Positions 1 to 6,854 of a stretch of DNA of 22,229 nt are shown here, one piece after another. A program made the translations under genes and the position numbers. Source of the DNA: Gammaproteobacteria bacterium. Its GTDB lineage: Bacteria > Pseudomonadota > Gammaproteobacteria > PS1 > Pseudothioglobaceae. The stretch is from assembly GCA_029941485.1 (NCBI GenBank), contig JAPYOZ010000011.1, positions 1 to 22,229 of the forward strand, given 5' to 3'. The notes beneath the pieces are model-generated. The model did not search any database, was not told the origin of the DNA, and was given only the letters and a program-made list of their open reading frames with translations. Every line of letters starts with the position of its first letter. The first letter of the stretch is position 1.

Positions 1-178
1 TTTTCTTGTCGTCGCTGATTTCATAATTAGGCTTGAAATTGTTTTCAATCTCAATGCCGTTTTTCTTAGCCATATCGCGAATATGACCAATACTGGACTT
101 AACGGTATAGTCTTTACCTAGAAATTTTTCAATGGTTTTTGCTTTGGCAGGCGACTCAACAATGACAAGATTTGACAT
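1..178 (-). CDS. topA: DNA topoisomerase I, N-terminal fragment (runs off left edge)
   Basis: Type IA topoisomerase, which relaxes negatively supercoiled DNA by single-strand passage. Only the first 59 codons are in the window. The start reads MSNLVIVESPAKAKTIEKFLG, the opening of the Toprim domain, with the conserved acidic residue at E8 (E9 in E. coli TopA), followed by the conserved SSIGHIRDMAK stretch. The ATG at 178-176 shares one base with the smg stop codon (TAATG), so translation is probably coupled to smg and transcription comes from dprA-smg upstream. The tyrosine active site and zinc ribbons lie outside the window. The family assignment is secure, but whether the full gene is intact cannot be seen. 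Confidence 0.93.
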   Translation of the reverse strand, partial: MSNLVIVESPAKAKTIEKFLGKDYTVKSSIGHIRDMAKKNGIEIENNFKPNYEISDDKK

Positions 179-666
179 TATTGCAATGTGTGGTTGTCGT
201 CAAGAAATACAATTGATTCTAACCATTGTGCTGAGATATCCTCATCAATACTGTTACCGAGTACCATCATTACAACCCATTTTAAATCATCCAAAGATAA
301 ATTAGAATCACCCAATGACATAATTTGTTCGATAATCATCTCGCGTTGATTAGCATCCAACTGACCCATGTTTTCCATGAACAATAAAAAACCACGAGAT
401 TTTGCATCCAACTTTAATTTTTCTGCATCACTGTAAATTCGCATACTGCTCGATTTAGCAGAAAACGGCTTAATGCGACCATCTTGTAAAGTGGCAATGT
501 TCTCAAGCCAGCTTAGCGCCTTCTCAATGCGACTAGTGTCAAACCCAGCATCTGAAAGGTGTGCTTTTAACTCAATGTCATCAATCTCATGGGATGAATC
601 GTGTTCTGATTCCTCGAAAAGATAGTCAAACATATAAGTTAAGACATCAAGAATATTATTTGTCAT
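178..666 (-). CDS. smg: Smg family protein (DUF494)
   Basis: Small cytosolic protein of 162 residues, close to the 157 of E. coli Smg. It matches Smg along its length, including the MFDYLFE start, the SMRIYSDAEKLKLD segment (about residues 74-87), SRGFLLFMENMGQLD (about 90-104) and DDLKWVVMMVLGN (about 126-138). The molecular function of Smg is not established; its recurrent position beside dprA and topA is the main clue. It starts 8 bases after the dprA stop, with an AAGG ribosome-binding element lying at that stop, and overlaps topA by one base, so the three look like one operon. Confidence 0.9.
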   Translation of the reverse strand: MTNNILDVLTYMFDYLFEESEHDSSHEIDDIELKAHLSDAGFDTSRIEKALSWLENIATLQDGRIKPFSAKSSSMRIYSDAEKLKLDAKSRGFLLFMENMGQLDANQREMIIEQIMSLGDSNLSLDDLKWVVMMVLGNSIDEDISAQWLESIVFLDDNHTLQ

Positions 667-674
667 AAAAAACC

Positions 675-1763
675 TTATTTAGTTAATACATAAGTAGAGC
701 CACTGGCTTTTGCAACCCTGTCTTCAAGCTCAAGCAAAAGCAACTCTTGAGTGATTACTTGGGGGTTTAATCCACTTTTTTCAACCATTTCATCAATCGT
801 CATGGTGTCATAACTTAAGTATTTTAATAGCACAAAGGGTGGTTTGTCTACACTATTTGTACAATTAGGCACATCGAGTGGCGTAGTGAGTTGCCCTAAA
901 TCGAGTGGCAACTCCTCAATAATATCATCAATTGTATCTACTAATTTAGCGCCTTGTTTAATCAATTGATGGCACCCTTTTGACAAAGGGTTGTGTATTG
1001 AACTAGGAATTGCAAATACCTCTCTGCCTTGATCAACGGCTAATTTAGCGGTAATCATAGTGCCGCTTTTTATACTCGCCTCCACCACCAACGTACCCAA
1101 ACTTAGGCCGCTAATAATGCGGTTTCGTCTAGGAAAATTATTAGCAATAGGAGAGGTGCCGATACAAAATTCTGAAACCAGCGCCCCTTTGAGTGATATT
1201 TGATGCGCTAATGATTTATGTTTGGCAGGGTATATTCGATCCAGCCCTGTACCACACACTGCAATGGTTTTACAATTAGCTTCCAAAGCGCCAATGTGGG
1301 CCTGAGCATCAATACCACTAGCCATGCCAGAAGTGATGATCAGCCCTCTATTAGATAGCTCTTTTGAAAACTGATAAGCATTCTGTTTACCACCCGGCGT
1401 AGGGTTGCGACTGCCCACAATAGCAAACTGTGGTTGAGACAAACAAGCAATGTTGCCTCTCACATAAATCACAGGCGGCGGGTCAGCAATGTTTTTGAGT
1501 TGTTGTGGATAACCTTCATCAATCAAAGTAATAATATGACAATCTTCTTTCTTGGCCCAATCAAGATCTGCCTGTATCGTTGAATAATCTTTTTGTTCTA
1601 GATAATCCAACGTCACTTGTTTGAACAGTCCAGACTCTTTACGCATAGACCTTGAAGCTAAAAACACCTGTTCAGGTGTTTCAAAATATTTGAGTACCTT
1701 ATAAAAAGTACGGACACCTAGATGTGGCGCTCTCAGCAACAATAACCAATAAATTAAATCCAT
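675..1763 (-). CDS. dprA: DNA-processing protein A (DprA/Smf)
   Basis: Single-stranded DNA binding protein that loads RecA on incoming DNA during natural transformation. The protein has 362 residues. A helical N-terminal region (about 1-90) is followed by the Rossmann-like DprA core: GSRNPTPGG at 117-125, TSGMASGIDAQAH at 144-156, GTGLDRIYPAKH at 171-182 and PRRNRIISGLS at 211-221. A winged-helix domain follows at about 308-362. All conserved core motifs are present, so the gene looks functional. It is the first gene of dprA-smg-topA and is divergent from rpmH across about 100 bases. No other competence gene is in the window, so competence itself cannot be concluded. Confidence 0.94.
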   Translation of the reverse strand: MDLIYWLLLLRAPHLGVRTFYKVLKYFETPEQVFLASRSMRKESGLFKQVTLDYLEQKDYSTIQADLDWAKKEDCHIITLIDEGYPQQLKNIADPPPVIYVRGNIACLSQPQFAIVGSRNPTPGGKQNAYQFSKELSNRGLIITSGMASGIDAQAHIGALEANCKTIAVCGTGLDRIYPAKHKSLAHQISLKGALVSEFCIGTSPIANNFPRRNRIISGLSLGTLVVEASIKSGTMITAKLAVDQGREVFAIPSSIHNPLSKGCHQLIKQGAKLVDTIDDIIEELPLDLGQLTTPLDVPNCTNSVDKPPFVLLKYLSYDTMTIDEMVEKSGLNPQVITQELLLLELEDRVAKASGSTYVLTK

Positions 1764-1828
1764 CTAAATTTACCCAATAAAAATTAGGGACTATTATGTC
1801 AGTTATTTGCAAGGTGTATTGCGACTTA

Positions 1829-1837
1829 TGGTAAAAT
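1829..1837 (+). promoter_or_regulatory. Extended -10 promoter candidate for the rpmH convoy
   Basis: TGGTAAAAT (TG-N-TAAAAT) is a good extended -10 element lying 28 bases upstream of the rpmH ATG. A TTGCAA at 1807-1812 is a possible -35, but its 19-base spacing is long, so the promoter probably depends on the extended -10. No DnaA box was seen in the dprA-rpmH gap. Confidence 0.5.
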
Positions 1838-1865
1838 TGCAAGATTTTATTGACCGATATTCACT

Positions 1866-2006
1866 ATGAAACAGAAAAGAACCTTCCAACCGAGTGTTAT
1901 TAAGCGCAAACGCAAGCACGGTTTCAGATCAAGAATGAGCACTAAAGCAGGTCGTGCAATTATTAATGCACGCAGAAAAAAAGGGCGTAAGCGTTTAGCG
2001 GCTTAA
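1866..2006 (+). CDS. rpmH: 50S ribosomal protein L34
   Basis: A 46-residue, strongly basic protein starting MKQKRTFQPSVIKRKRKHGF and ending GRKRLAA, the characteristic L34 sequence, with the GFRSRMSTKAGR segment conserved. L34 is a late-assembling protein of the large ribosomal subunit. It is followed after 7 bases by rnpA, the near-universal bacterial arrangement. Unlike the common layout, dnaA is not next to it here; the divergent neighbour is dprA. Confidence 0.97.
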   Translation: MKQKRTFQPSVIKRKRKHGFRSRMSTKAGRAIINARRKKGRKRLAA

Positions 2007-2013
2007 ACTTTAA

Positions 2014-2355
2014 GTGTCTCTACGGCTGACACGTGAAGCCAGAATCCTTAAAGCTTATGAATACGCCCATATTTTTAAAGGGGGAAAATTGGCCAAAGGA
2101 CATTACTGGCAAGTAATTGCAAAACCCATTAATCAGTCTAGACCACGTTTAGGATTAGCAATTTCAAAAAAAGTGTATCGCTTGGCTGTTGACAGAAATC
2201 GACTAAAAAGAATAGCAAGAGAAGCCTTTAGACTTGAAAAAAATAATTTGAAAAACTGGGATTTTGTGGTGATGGCAAGAAAATCAAAACCAGCTAAAAA
2301 CCTTGTTTTATCTACTGAACTCGTTAATTTATTTAAAAAATTAACAAAAAGTTAA
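2014..2355 (+). CDS. rnpA: Ribonuclease P protein component
   Basis: Protein subunit of RNase P, which helps the catalytic RNA trim 5' leaders from pre-tRNA. It has 113 residues, with the family signature GLAISKKVYRLAVDRNRLKR containing the RNR core, then IAREAFR and a DFVVMARK strand. The start is GTG at 2014. An in-frame TAA immediately precedes it (2011-2013), so there is no earlier start in this frame, and the N-terminus SLRLTREARILKAYEY aligns with family members. Its TAA shares one base with the yidD ATG (TAATG), which implies coupled translation. Confidence 0.95.
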   Translation: MSLRLTREARILKAYEYAHIFKGGKLAKGHYWQVIAKPINQSRPRLGLAISKKVYRLAVDRNRLKRIAREAFRLEKNNLKNWDFVVMARKSKPAKNLVLSTELVNLFKKLTKS

Positions 2356-2579
2356 TGCGCTATTTATTACTCATTCCAATCAAATTATATCAATTGCTTA
2401 TTAGTCCTGTTTTAGGTCCTAATTGCCGTTTTGACCCAACTTGCTCACAATATTCTTATGAAGCCATTAAAGAGCACGGTGCCTTTAAAGGACTAGGGTT
2501 AAGCATCAAGCGTATCGGTAAATGCCATCCTTGGCACGATGGCGGATTTGATCCTGTACCTAAAAAACATTCACATTAA
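2355..2579 (+). CDS. yidD: Membrane protein insertion efficiency factor YidD
   Basis: Small inner-membrane-associated protein of 74 residues that assists YidC-dependent insertion. An amphipathic N-terminus (MRYLLLIPIKLYQLLISPVLG) precedes the family core CRFDPTCSQYSYEAIKEHG and the C-terminal KCHPWHDGGFDPVP; the three conserved cysteines are all present. It overlaps rnpA by one base and lies 18 bases before yidC, matching the standard rpmH-rnpA-yidD-yidC order. Confidence 0.95.
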   Translation: MRYLLLIPIKLYQLLISPVLGPNCRFDPTCSQYSYEAIKEHGAFKGLGLSIKRIGKCHPWHDGGFDPVPKKHSH

Positions 2580-2597
2580 CCGACAAACTATACCCTT

Positions 2598-4220
2598 ATG
2601 GACAATCAAAAATTCTTTCTCATTATTGCAATCTTTTTAAGTGTTTTCCTACTGTGGGACAAATGGGAAATTACTCACACAACCGATGCCAACGGCAATG
2701 TTATTAGCCAAACCAAGGTTGCTGACTTTGGCACACCAACACCAATACAACCAAAAAACCAAGATGTACCAAGCATTACCAGTAATAAGGTTGATACAAA
2801 TTTACCAATTACGCCTGCAGTAAAACAACATCCATTTACCACAGTAAGTACTGATTTGCTTACAGTGCAGATCAACCACAAAGGTGGAACTATTCAAAAT
2901 GCGTTTCTTAATGCTTATCCAGTAGAGATAGACAGTACTAACAAATTTCAACTACTCAGTGACAAAGCAGGTGAACTATTTCAAGCTCAAAGTGGCCTGC
3001 TACCACAAGGACAAATGCCGACGCACCACTCAATTTTTAGCTCTGATAATACCGACTACCAGTTAAGTGGTGAAACATTAACCGTGCCATTTAAATGGAA
3101 GGGAGATAACGGCATTGAAGTGGTGAAAAACTTCCACTTTAAAAGAGATAGTTACGTTGTCACGGTTGACTATATTGTTACCAACAATTCTAACAACGAA
3201 CTCACCCTTACGAGCTACACACAACTTGTACGCAATGCCCTTGACCAATCCAACATGATGATGCCAACCTTTACTGGTGGCGCAAGATATGATGATCAAG
3301 ACGTCTATGAAAAAATTGAATTTGATGATTTTAGCACTGAACCTAAAACAACTTCTAAGGGCGGGTGGATAGCAATGATTCAACATTACTTCTTTGCTGC
3401 TTGGATACCCGATTCAAATAACATTCACAGTTATTCGTCCAGTGTCCGTAATGGTAATTATTTGTTAACCACAGTCAACCCAAACGTCTCTATCGCTCCT
3501 GGCGCAACCGCCACATTGCCTAGTAACAACCTTTATATTGGCCCTAAAGAACAAGCTCGTATCGATAGTGTGGCACCAGGCCTAGACAAAACAGTTGACT
3601 ACGGCGTATTGTTCATCATTGCCAAGCCCTTGTCTGAACTGCTCAACTGGATCTATTCATTTGTTCAATCTTGGGGTTACGCAATTATCATTCTAACCAT
3701 ATTGATCAAACTGGCCTTTTACAAGCTTAGTGAAAAATCTTATCGATCAATGGCCGGTATGCGCAAACTTTCACCAAGGCTGGCTAAATTAAAAGAAACT
3801 TATGGCGACGACAAACAAAAAATGGGTCAGAAAACCATGGAGCTTTACAAGAAGGAAAAAATTAACCCGGCATCTGGTTGCTTGCCTATTTTGGTTCAAA
3901 TCCCTGTGTTTATCTCTCTTTATTGGGTACTATTAGAAATGGTTGAACTGCGTCAAACGCCGTTTTGGTACTTAACCGATTTATCCGCACAAGATCCGTA
4001 CTATGTATTGCCAATTATTATGGGTGTGTCCATGTTTGTACAACAAAAACTCAATCCGCCACCGCCTGATCCAATGCAGGCAAAAATCATGATGTCACTA
4101 CCTTTTGTCTTTACTATTTTCTTTTTATGGTTTCCATCAGGACTAGTACTTTATTGGGTAGTAAACAACATCTTGTCCATTACTCAACAATGGGTAATTA
4201 ATAAACGCATTAATGGCTAA
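2598..4220 (+). CDS. yidC: Membrane protein insertase YidC
   Basis: Inner-membrane insertase and chaperone of 540 residues that inserts small membrane proteins, including ATP synthase subunit c. It has one N-terminal membrane helix (about 5-20), a large periplasmic beta domain (about 80-330) and the conserved C-terminal membrane core from about 338. The core includes CLPILVQIPVFISLYWVL (428-445), LSAQDPYYVLPIIMGV (462-477) and FFLWFPSGLVLYWVVNN (508-524). The conserved groove charge, R366 in E. coli, is a lysine here (K371). The protein ends soon after the last helix, without the longer basic tail of E. coli YidC. The stop overlaps the next gene by 8 bases. Confidence 0.96.
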   Translation: MDNQKFFLIIAIFLSVFLLWDKWEITHTTDANGNVISQTKVADFGTPTPIQPKNQDVPSITSNKVDTNLPITPAVKQHPFTTVSTDLLTVQINHKGGTIQNAFLNAYPVEIDSTNKFQLLSDKAGELFQAQSGLLPQGQMPTHHSIFSSDNTDYQLSGETLTVPFKWKGDNGIEVVKNFHFKRDSYVVTVDYIVTNNSNNELTLTSYTQLVRNALDQSNMMMPTFTGGARYDDQDVYEKIEFDDFSTEPKTTSKGGWIAMIQHYFFAAWIPDSNNIHSYSSSVRNGNYLLTTVNPNVSIAPGATATLPSNNLYIGPKEQARIDSVAPGLDKTVDYGVLFIIAKPLSELLNWIYSFVQSWGYAIIILTILIKLAFYKLSEKSYRSMAGMRKLSPRLAKLKETYGDDKQKMGQKTMELYKKEKINPASGCLPILVQIPVFISLYWVLLEMVELRQTPFWYLTDLSAQDPYYVLPIIMGVSMFVQQKLNPPPPDPMQAKIMMSLPFVFTIFFLWFPSGLVLYWVVNNILSITQQWVINKRING

Positions 4221-5076
4221 CGTTCTTACCAAAAATGACGATTACCAACATTGGAGAGACAACAAACTAGCTAATGTTTTCACTCAATTAGAAGATTGCA
4301 TTGTTGAGATTAAAAATCCCTTCGAGTTAAAAAACTCTGAAAAAAATAAAATTACTTCCCTGTGTAGACAAGGGAACTTTGCAATTTTTCATATTTCAAA
4401 ACAAAATGATTATGCTGACGCAATCGTCAGTATTAATACTCAATTTGGTCTAGTCGATTTTGATCAACATTTGTACGTTCAGGACAAAGGGTTGGCTCAC
4501 ATTACTCAAATCGGCAATAAAAACCAAAGTGATTTTATACCTTACACAGACAAAGCAATCGGTTGGCATACAGATGGCTACTACAATTCAACAGAACAGC
4601 GCATTAGGGCGTTTTCTTTGTTTTGTGTAAGTCCTGCCTCTGAAGGTGGCAGTAATGAATGGATCGACCCACAAATGATTTATCTATTGCTGCGTGAAAA
4701 TAATCCTGATGTTGCCAAAGCGCTTACCCACCCAAAAACCATGACCATTCCTGAACACAGAGTCAACAACATAGTTCGACGCGCTAAATCAACTGGGCCA
4801 ATATTTTTTATCGACGAATCAAGTAATGCTCTTTATGTGCGATACACACAACGCAAAAAAAATATTGAATTTTTAGATTCAATTGAGATCAAACAAGCTG
4901 TTGAACATTTAGACGATCTACTAAATAAAAAGACTGATTATCATTTTCAACACTTAATGCAGGCCGGACAAGGCTTGTTATGTAACAATGTCTTGCACAA
5001 ACGTAACAGCTTTATCGATGATAAAGACAATCCAAGACTGCTATTAAGAGGGCGTTACTTTAATCGAATCGAATAG
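4213..5076 (+). CDS. TauD/TfdA-family Fe(II)/2-oxoglutarate dioxygenase, substrate unknown
   Basis: Predicted cytosolic oxygenase of 287 residues. The iron-binding facial triad is visible: H119-x-D121 in GWHTDGYY and a distal H262 in NNVLHKRNSF. An arginine-rich stretch, LLLRGRYFNR (277-286), follows at the usual distance and could bind the 2-oxoglutarate carboxylate (R279 or R281). The sequence RAFSLFCVSPASEGGSNEW (132-150) is the typical core beta strand after the HxD motif. There is no signal peptide. It starts inside the last codons of yidC and is followed by ampD after 15 bases, so it is co-transcribed with housekeeping genes. Nothing in the neighbourhood suggests taurine or carnitine use. 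The fold is well supported; the substrate is not. Confidence 0.8.
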   Translation: MANVLTKNDDYQHWRDNKLANVFTQLEDCIVEIKNPFELKNSEKNKITSLCRQGNFAIFHISKQNDYADAIVSINTQFGLVDFDQHLYVQDKGLAHITQIGNKNQSDFIPYTDKAIGWHTDGYYNSTEQRIRAFSLFCVSPASEGGSNEWIDPQMIYLLLRENNPDVAKALTHPKTMTIPEHRVNNIVRRAKSTGPIFFIDESSNALYVRYTQRKKNIEFLDSIEIKQAVEHLDDLLNKKTDYHFQHLMQAGQGLLCNNVLHKRNSFIDDKDNPRLLLRGRYFNRIE

Positions 5077-5091
5077 GGATATAATGAGCTT

Positions 5092-5619
5092 ATGATTAGC
5101 AATCACCTATTAGCGTCAGCCACACAGTCTCCATCGATTAATCATAACGATCGCCCTAACGATGAAATTTCTTTAGTTGTAATTCACAATATTTCTTTGC
5201 CACCAGGCGAGTTTAACAACCACTACATTGAACAGTTTTTTACCAACCAACTTGATTTTGGTGCACATCCTTACTTTAAAACCATTCAAGATTTACAAGT
5301 CTCTGCACACTTACTGATTAAACGTGATGGTTTAATTATTCAGTTTGTACCCTTTAATAAACGCGCTTGGCATGCAGGAAAATCTAGCTTTAATGGCAGA
5401 AATAACTGTAATGATTTTTCTATTGGCATTGAGCTGGAAGGAAGTGACAATCTTGCCTATGAAACGGTACAATATCAATCATTAAATAAAGTATTAAAAA
5501 TACTCAAATCCAACTATCCAATCAAAGATATTGTTGGTCACAGTGATATTGCACCAGGGCGTAAAACCGATCCTGGTCAAGGTTTTGAATGGAGAAAAAT
5601 AAATGAAACTACTCAATAA
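5092..5619 (+). CDS. ampD: 1,6-anhydro-N-acetylmuramyl-L-alanine amidase AmpD
   Basis: Cytosolic zinc amidase that removes the peptide from anhydro-muropeptides during cell-wall recycling. It has 175 residues without a signal peptide, which supports AmpD rather than periplasmic amidases. Zinc ligands H32 (VVIHNISLPPGEF), H150 and D160 (VGHSDIAPGRKTDPG) are present, with catalytic candidates E114 and K158; all align with E. coli H34, H154, D164, E116 and K162 at nearly constant offsets. The upstream ATG near 5084 hits a stop after three codons, so 5092 is the start. Its last 17 bases overlap kdsC. No ampR or beta-lactamase gene is nearby, so a recycling role is more likely than resistance control. 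Confidence 0.93.
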   Translation: MISNHLLASATQSPSINHNDRPNDEISLVVIHNISLPPGEFNNHYIEQFFTNQLDFGAHPYFKTIQDLQVSAHLLIKRDGLIIQFVPFNKRAWHAGKSSFNGRNNCNDFSIGIELEGSDNLAYETVQYQSLNKVLKILKSNYPIKDIVGHSDIAPGRKTDPGQGFEWRKINETTQ

Positions 5620-6136
5620 GTCATACCTAAGGGCAAAAGAAATTAAACTAATTATTTTTGATGTTGATGGTGTTTTAACAGACGGAGGCCTTTATTTTTC
5701 TGATGAGGGAATGGAGTTCAAACGCTTTCATTCACTTGATGGTCATGGCATTAAAATGGTTAAAGATTTTGGTATTGAACCAGCGGTTATTACTGCTAGA
5801 AATTCAACCAACGTTGAGCACCGCATGAAAAATTTAGGTATTGAATATTTTTATCAAGGACAAAGTGACAAGGTGGTTGCATTTAATGATCTATTAAAAA
5901 AACTTTCTCTCAATACTAATCAAGTGGCTTACATGGGTGACGATGTGATTGATTTACCAGTAATGATTAAAGTCGGTCTGCCGATCGCCGTGGCCAATGC
6001 ACATGAACTGGTAAAAGAAAAATCTTGCATGGTAACCGAGAAAACTGGTGGCAATGGTGCAGTTAGAGAAATCTGTGATTTCCTACTTAAGGCGCAAGGC
6101 AAATACGATGAGGCCATGCAAGTCTATTTAGCATGA
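5603..6136 (+). CDS. kdsC: 3-deoxy-D-manno-octulosonate 8-phosphate phosphatase
   Basis: HAD-superfamily phosphatase that makes Kdo from Kdo-8-phosphate for lipopolysaccharide. It has 177 residues. Motif I is FDVDGVLTDG with nucleophile D20 and acid/base D22; motif II contains T64 in VITARNS; K90 fits motif III; motif IV is MGDDVIDLPVM (111-121). The C-terminal TGGNGAVREICDFLL is typical of KdsC tetramers, which have no cap domain. The start is set by a GGAG at 5591-5594, 8 bases before the ATG and inside ampD, giving a 17-base overlap. The stop overlaps the next ATG (ATGA). No other Kdo or Lpt gene is adjacent. Confidence 0.9.
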   Translation: MKLLNKSYLRAKEIKLIIFDVDGVLTDGGLYFSDEGMEFKRFHSLDGHGIKMVKDFGIEPAVITARNSTNVEHRMKNLGIEYFYQGQSDKVVAFNDLLKKLSLNTNQVAYMGDDVIDLPVMIKVGLPIAVANAHELVKEKSCMVTEKTGGNGAVREICDFLLKAQGKYDEAMQVYLA

Positions 6137-6441
6137 CTGAATTTCAACAACAATGTTATCACACGCTTAAAACTAAAGTAACTGCTGGTCAGGTCATTAC
6201 TTACGGCGGGTTAGCCAAGCTCATTAACCATCCTAGAGCTTATCGCGCTGTTGGTTCAGCCATGAATAAAAATCCATTCGCACCTGAAGTGCCCTGTCAT
6301 CGAGTGGTTAAATCAAACGGAGAATTGGGTGGTTTTGCACAAGATATAAAGGTCAAGATAAAACGCCTTCAAAAAGAAGGCGTTCAGGTGGTCAATAATA
6401 AGATTGTTGACTTTAAAACTAAAGTCATAAAAATAACCTAA
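6133..6441 (+). CDS. Single-domain methylated-DNA--protein-cysteine methyltransferase
   Basis: Repairs O6-alkylguanine by irreversible alkyl transfer to its own cysteine. It has 102 residues, so only the C-terminal DNA-binding and catalytic domain is present; Ogt and Ada add an N-terminal domain. The acceptor motif is intact as PCHRVV with C55, preceded by TYGGLAKL and the RAVGSAMNKNP helix (38-48). Alkyltransferase-like proteins of similar length usually carry tryptophan in place of this cysteine, so an active enzyme is likelier. It overlaps kdsC by 4 bases and its TAA overlaps the atpC stop on the other strand. The codons for KRLQKEGV also form a perfect hairpin (6362-6384). Confidence 0.85.
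   Translation: MTEFQQQCYHTLKTKVTAGQVITYGGLAKLINHPRAYRAVGSAMNKNPFAPEVPCHRVVKSNGELGGFAQDIKVKIKRLQKEGVQVVNNKIVDFKTKVIKIT
6360..6384 (-). terminator. Probable intrinsic terminator of the atp operon, inside the alkyltransferase gene
   Basis: A perfect 9-base inverted repeat, AACGCCTTC and GAAGGCGTT, with a 5-base loop. Read on the minus strand it starts 53 bases after the atpC stop and is followed by TTTTATCTTG, a modest T tract. On the plus strand no T tract follows, so it should act mainly on atp transcripts. The alternative is that the symmetry is a by-product of coding for a conserved KRLQKEGV segment. Confidence 0.55.
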
Positions 6442-6854
6442 AGCTTTTTGCCTCGCATCTTAGAGAGCATTTGCAATTGCGCCATGGCTTCTGCTAATGC
6501 TGCTTGTGTTGTGCCCACATCATGACCATTGTCTGAATTAGCCATTGCTTCTTCAGCACGTTGCTTGGCTTCTAGCGCCTTATACTCGTCTAAATCATTT
6601 GCTCTAATAGCAGTATCAGAAAAAATAGTCACAACGTCTGGTTGTACCTCAACAATACCGCCCGACACATAAATAGACTCAATGCCTTTTTCTGTTTCTA
6701 CCCTAACTTCACCTGGTTTTAAAACTGAAAGAAGTGCAACGTGTTTTGGGTAAATACCCAACTCACCTGTTGATGCAGGTGCAAACACACAATTCGCTTC
6801 ACCAGAGTAAATTGACTCCGTTGCGCTAACAACATTGACGTGAATGGTTGACAT
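6438..6854 (-). CDS. atpC: ATP synthase F1 subunit epsilon
   Basis: Central-stalk subunit of 138 residues that couples rotation and can inhibit hydrolysis. The N-terminal beta sandwich is recognisable from HVNVVSATESIYSGEANCVFAP, the GELGIYPKHVALLSVLKPGEV loop and SGGIVEVQPDVVTIFSD. A C-terminal two-helix region (about 88-136) follows, so the inhibitory domain is present. It is the last gene of the operon and its ATG directly abuts the atpD stop with no spacer. Its stop codon overlaps that of the convergent alkyltransferase gene by 4 bases. Confidence 0.96.
   Translation of the reverse strand: MSTIHVNVVSATESIYSGEANCVFAPASTGELGIYPKHVALLSVLKPGEVRVETEKGIESIYVSGGIVEVQPDVVTIFSDTAIRANDLDEYKALEAKQRAEEAMANSDNGHDVGTTQAALAEAMAQLQMLSKMRGKKL

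Noticed and set aside
3078..3386. Minus-strand open frame of 102 codons inside yidC.
   Set aside because: Shadow of the periplasmic domain of YidC; no promoter, ribosome binding site or known motif.
5080..5085. Perfect TATAAT just before ampD, suggesting an internal promoter.
   Set aside because: No acceptable -35 and no TG extension; such a hexamer is expected by chance in AT-rich DNA.
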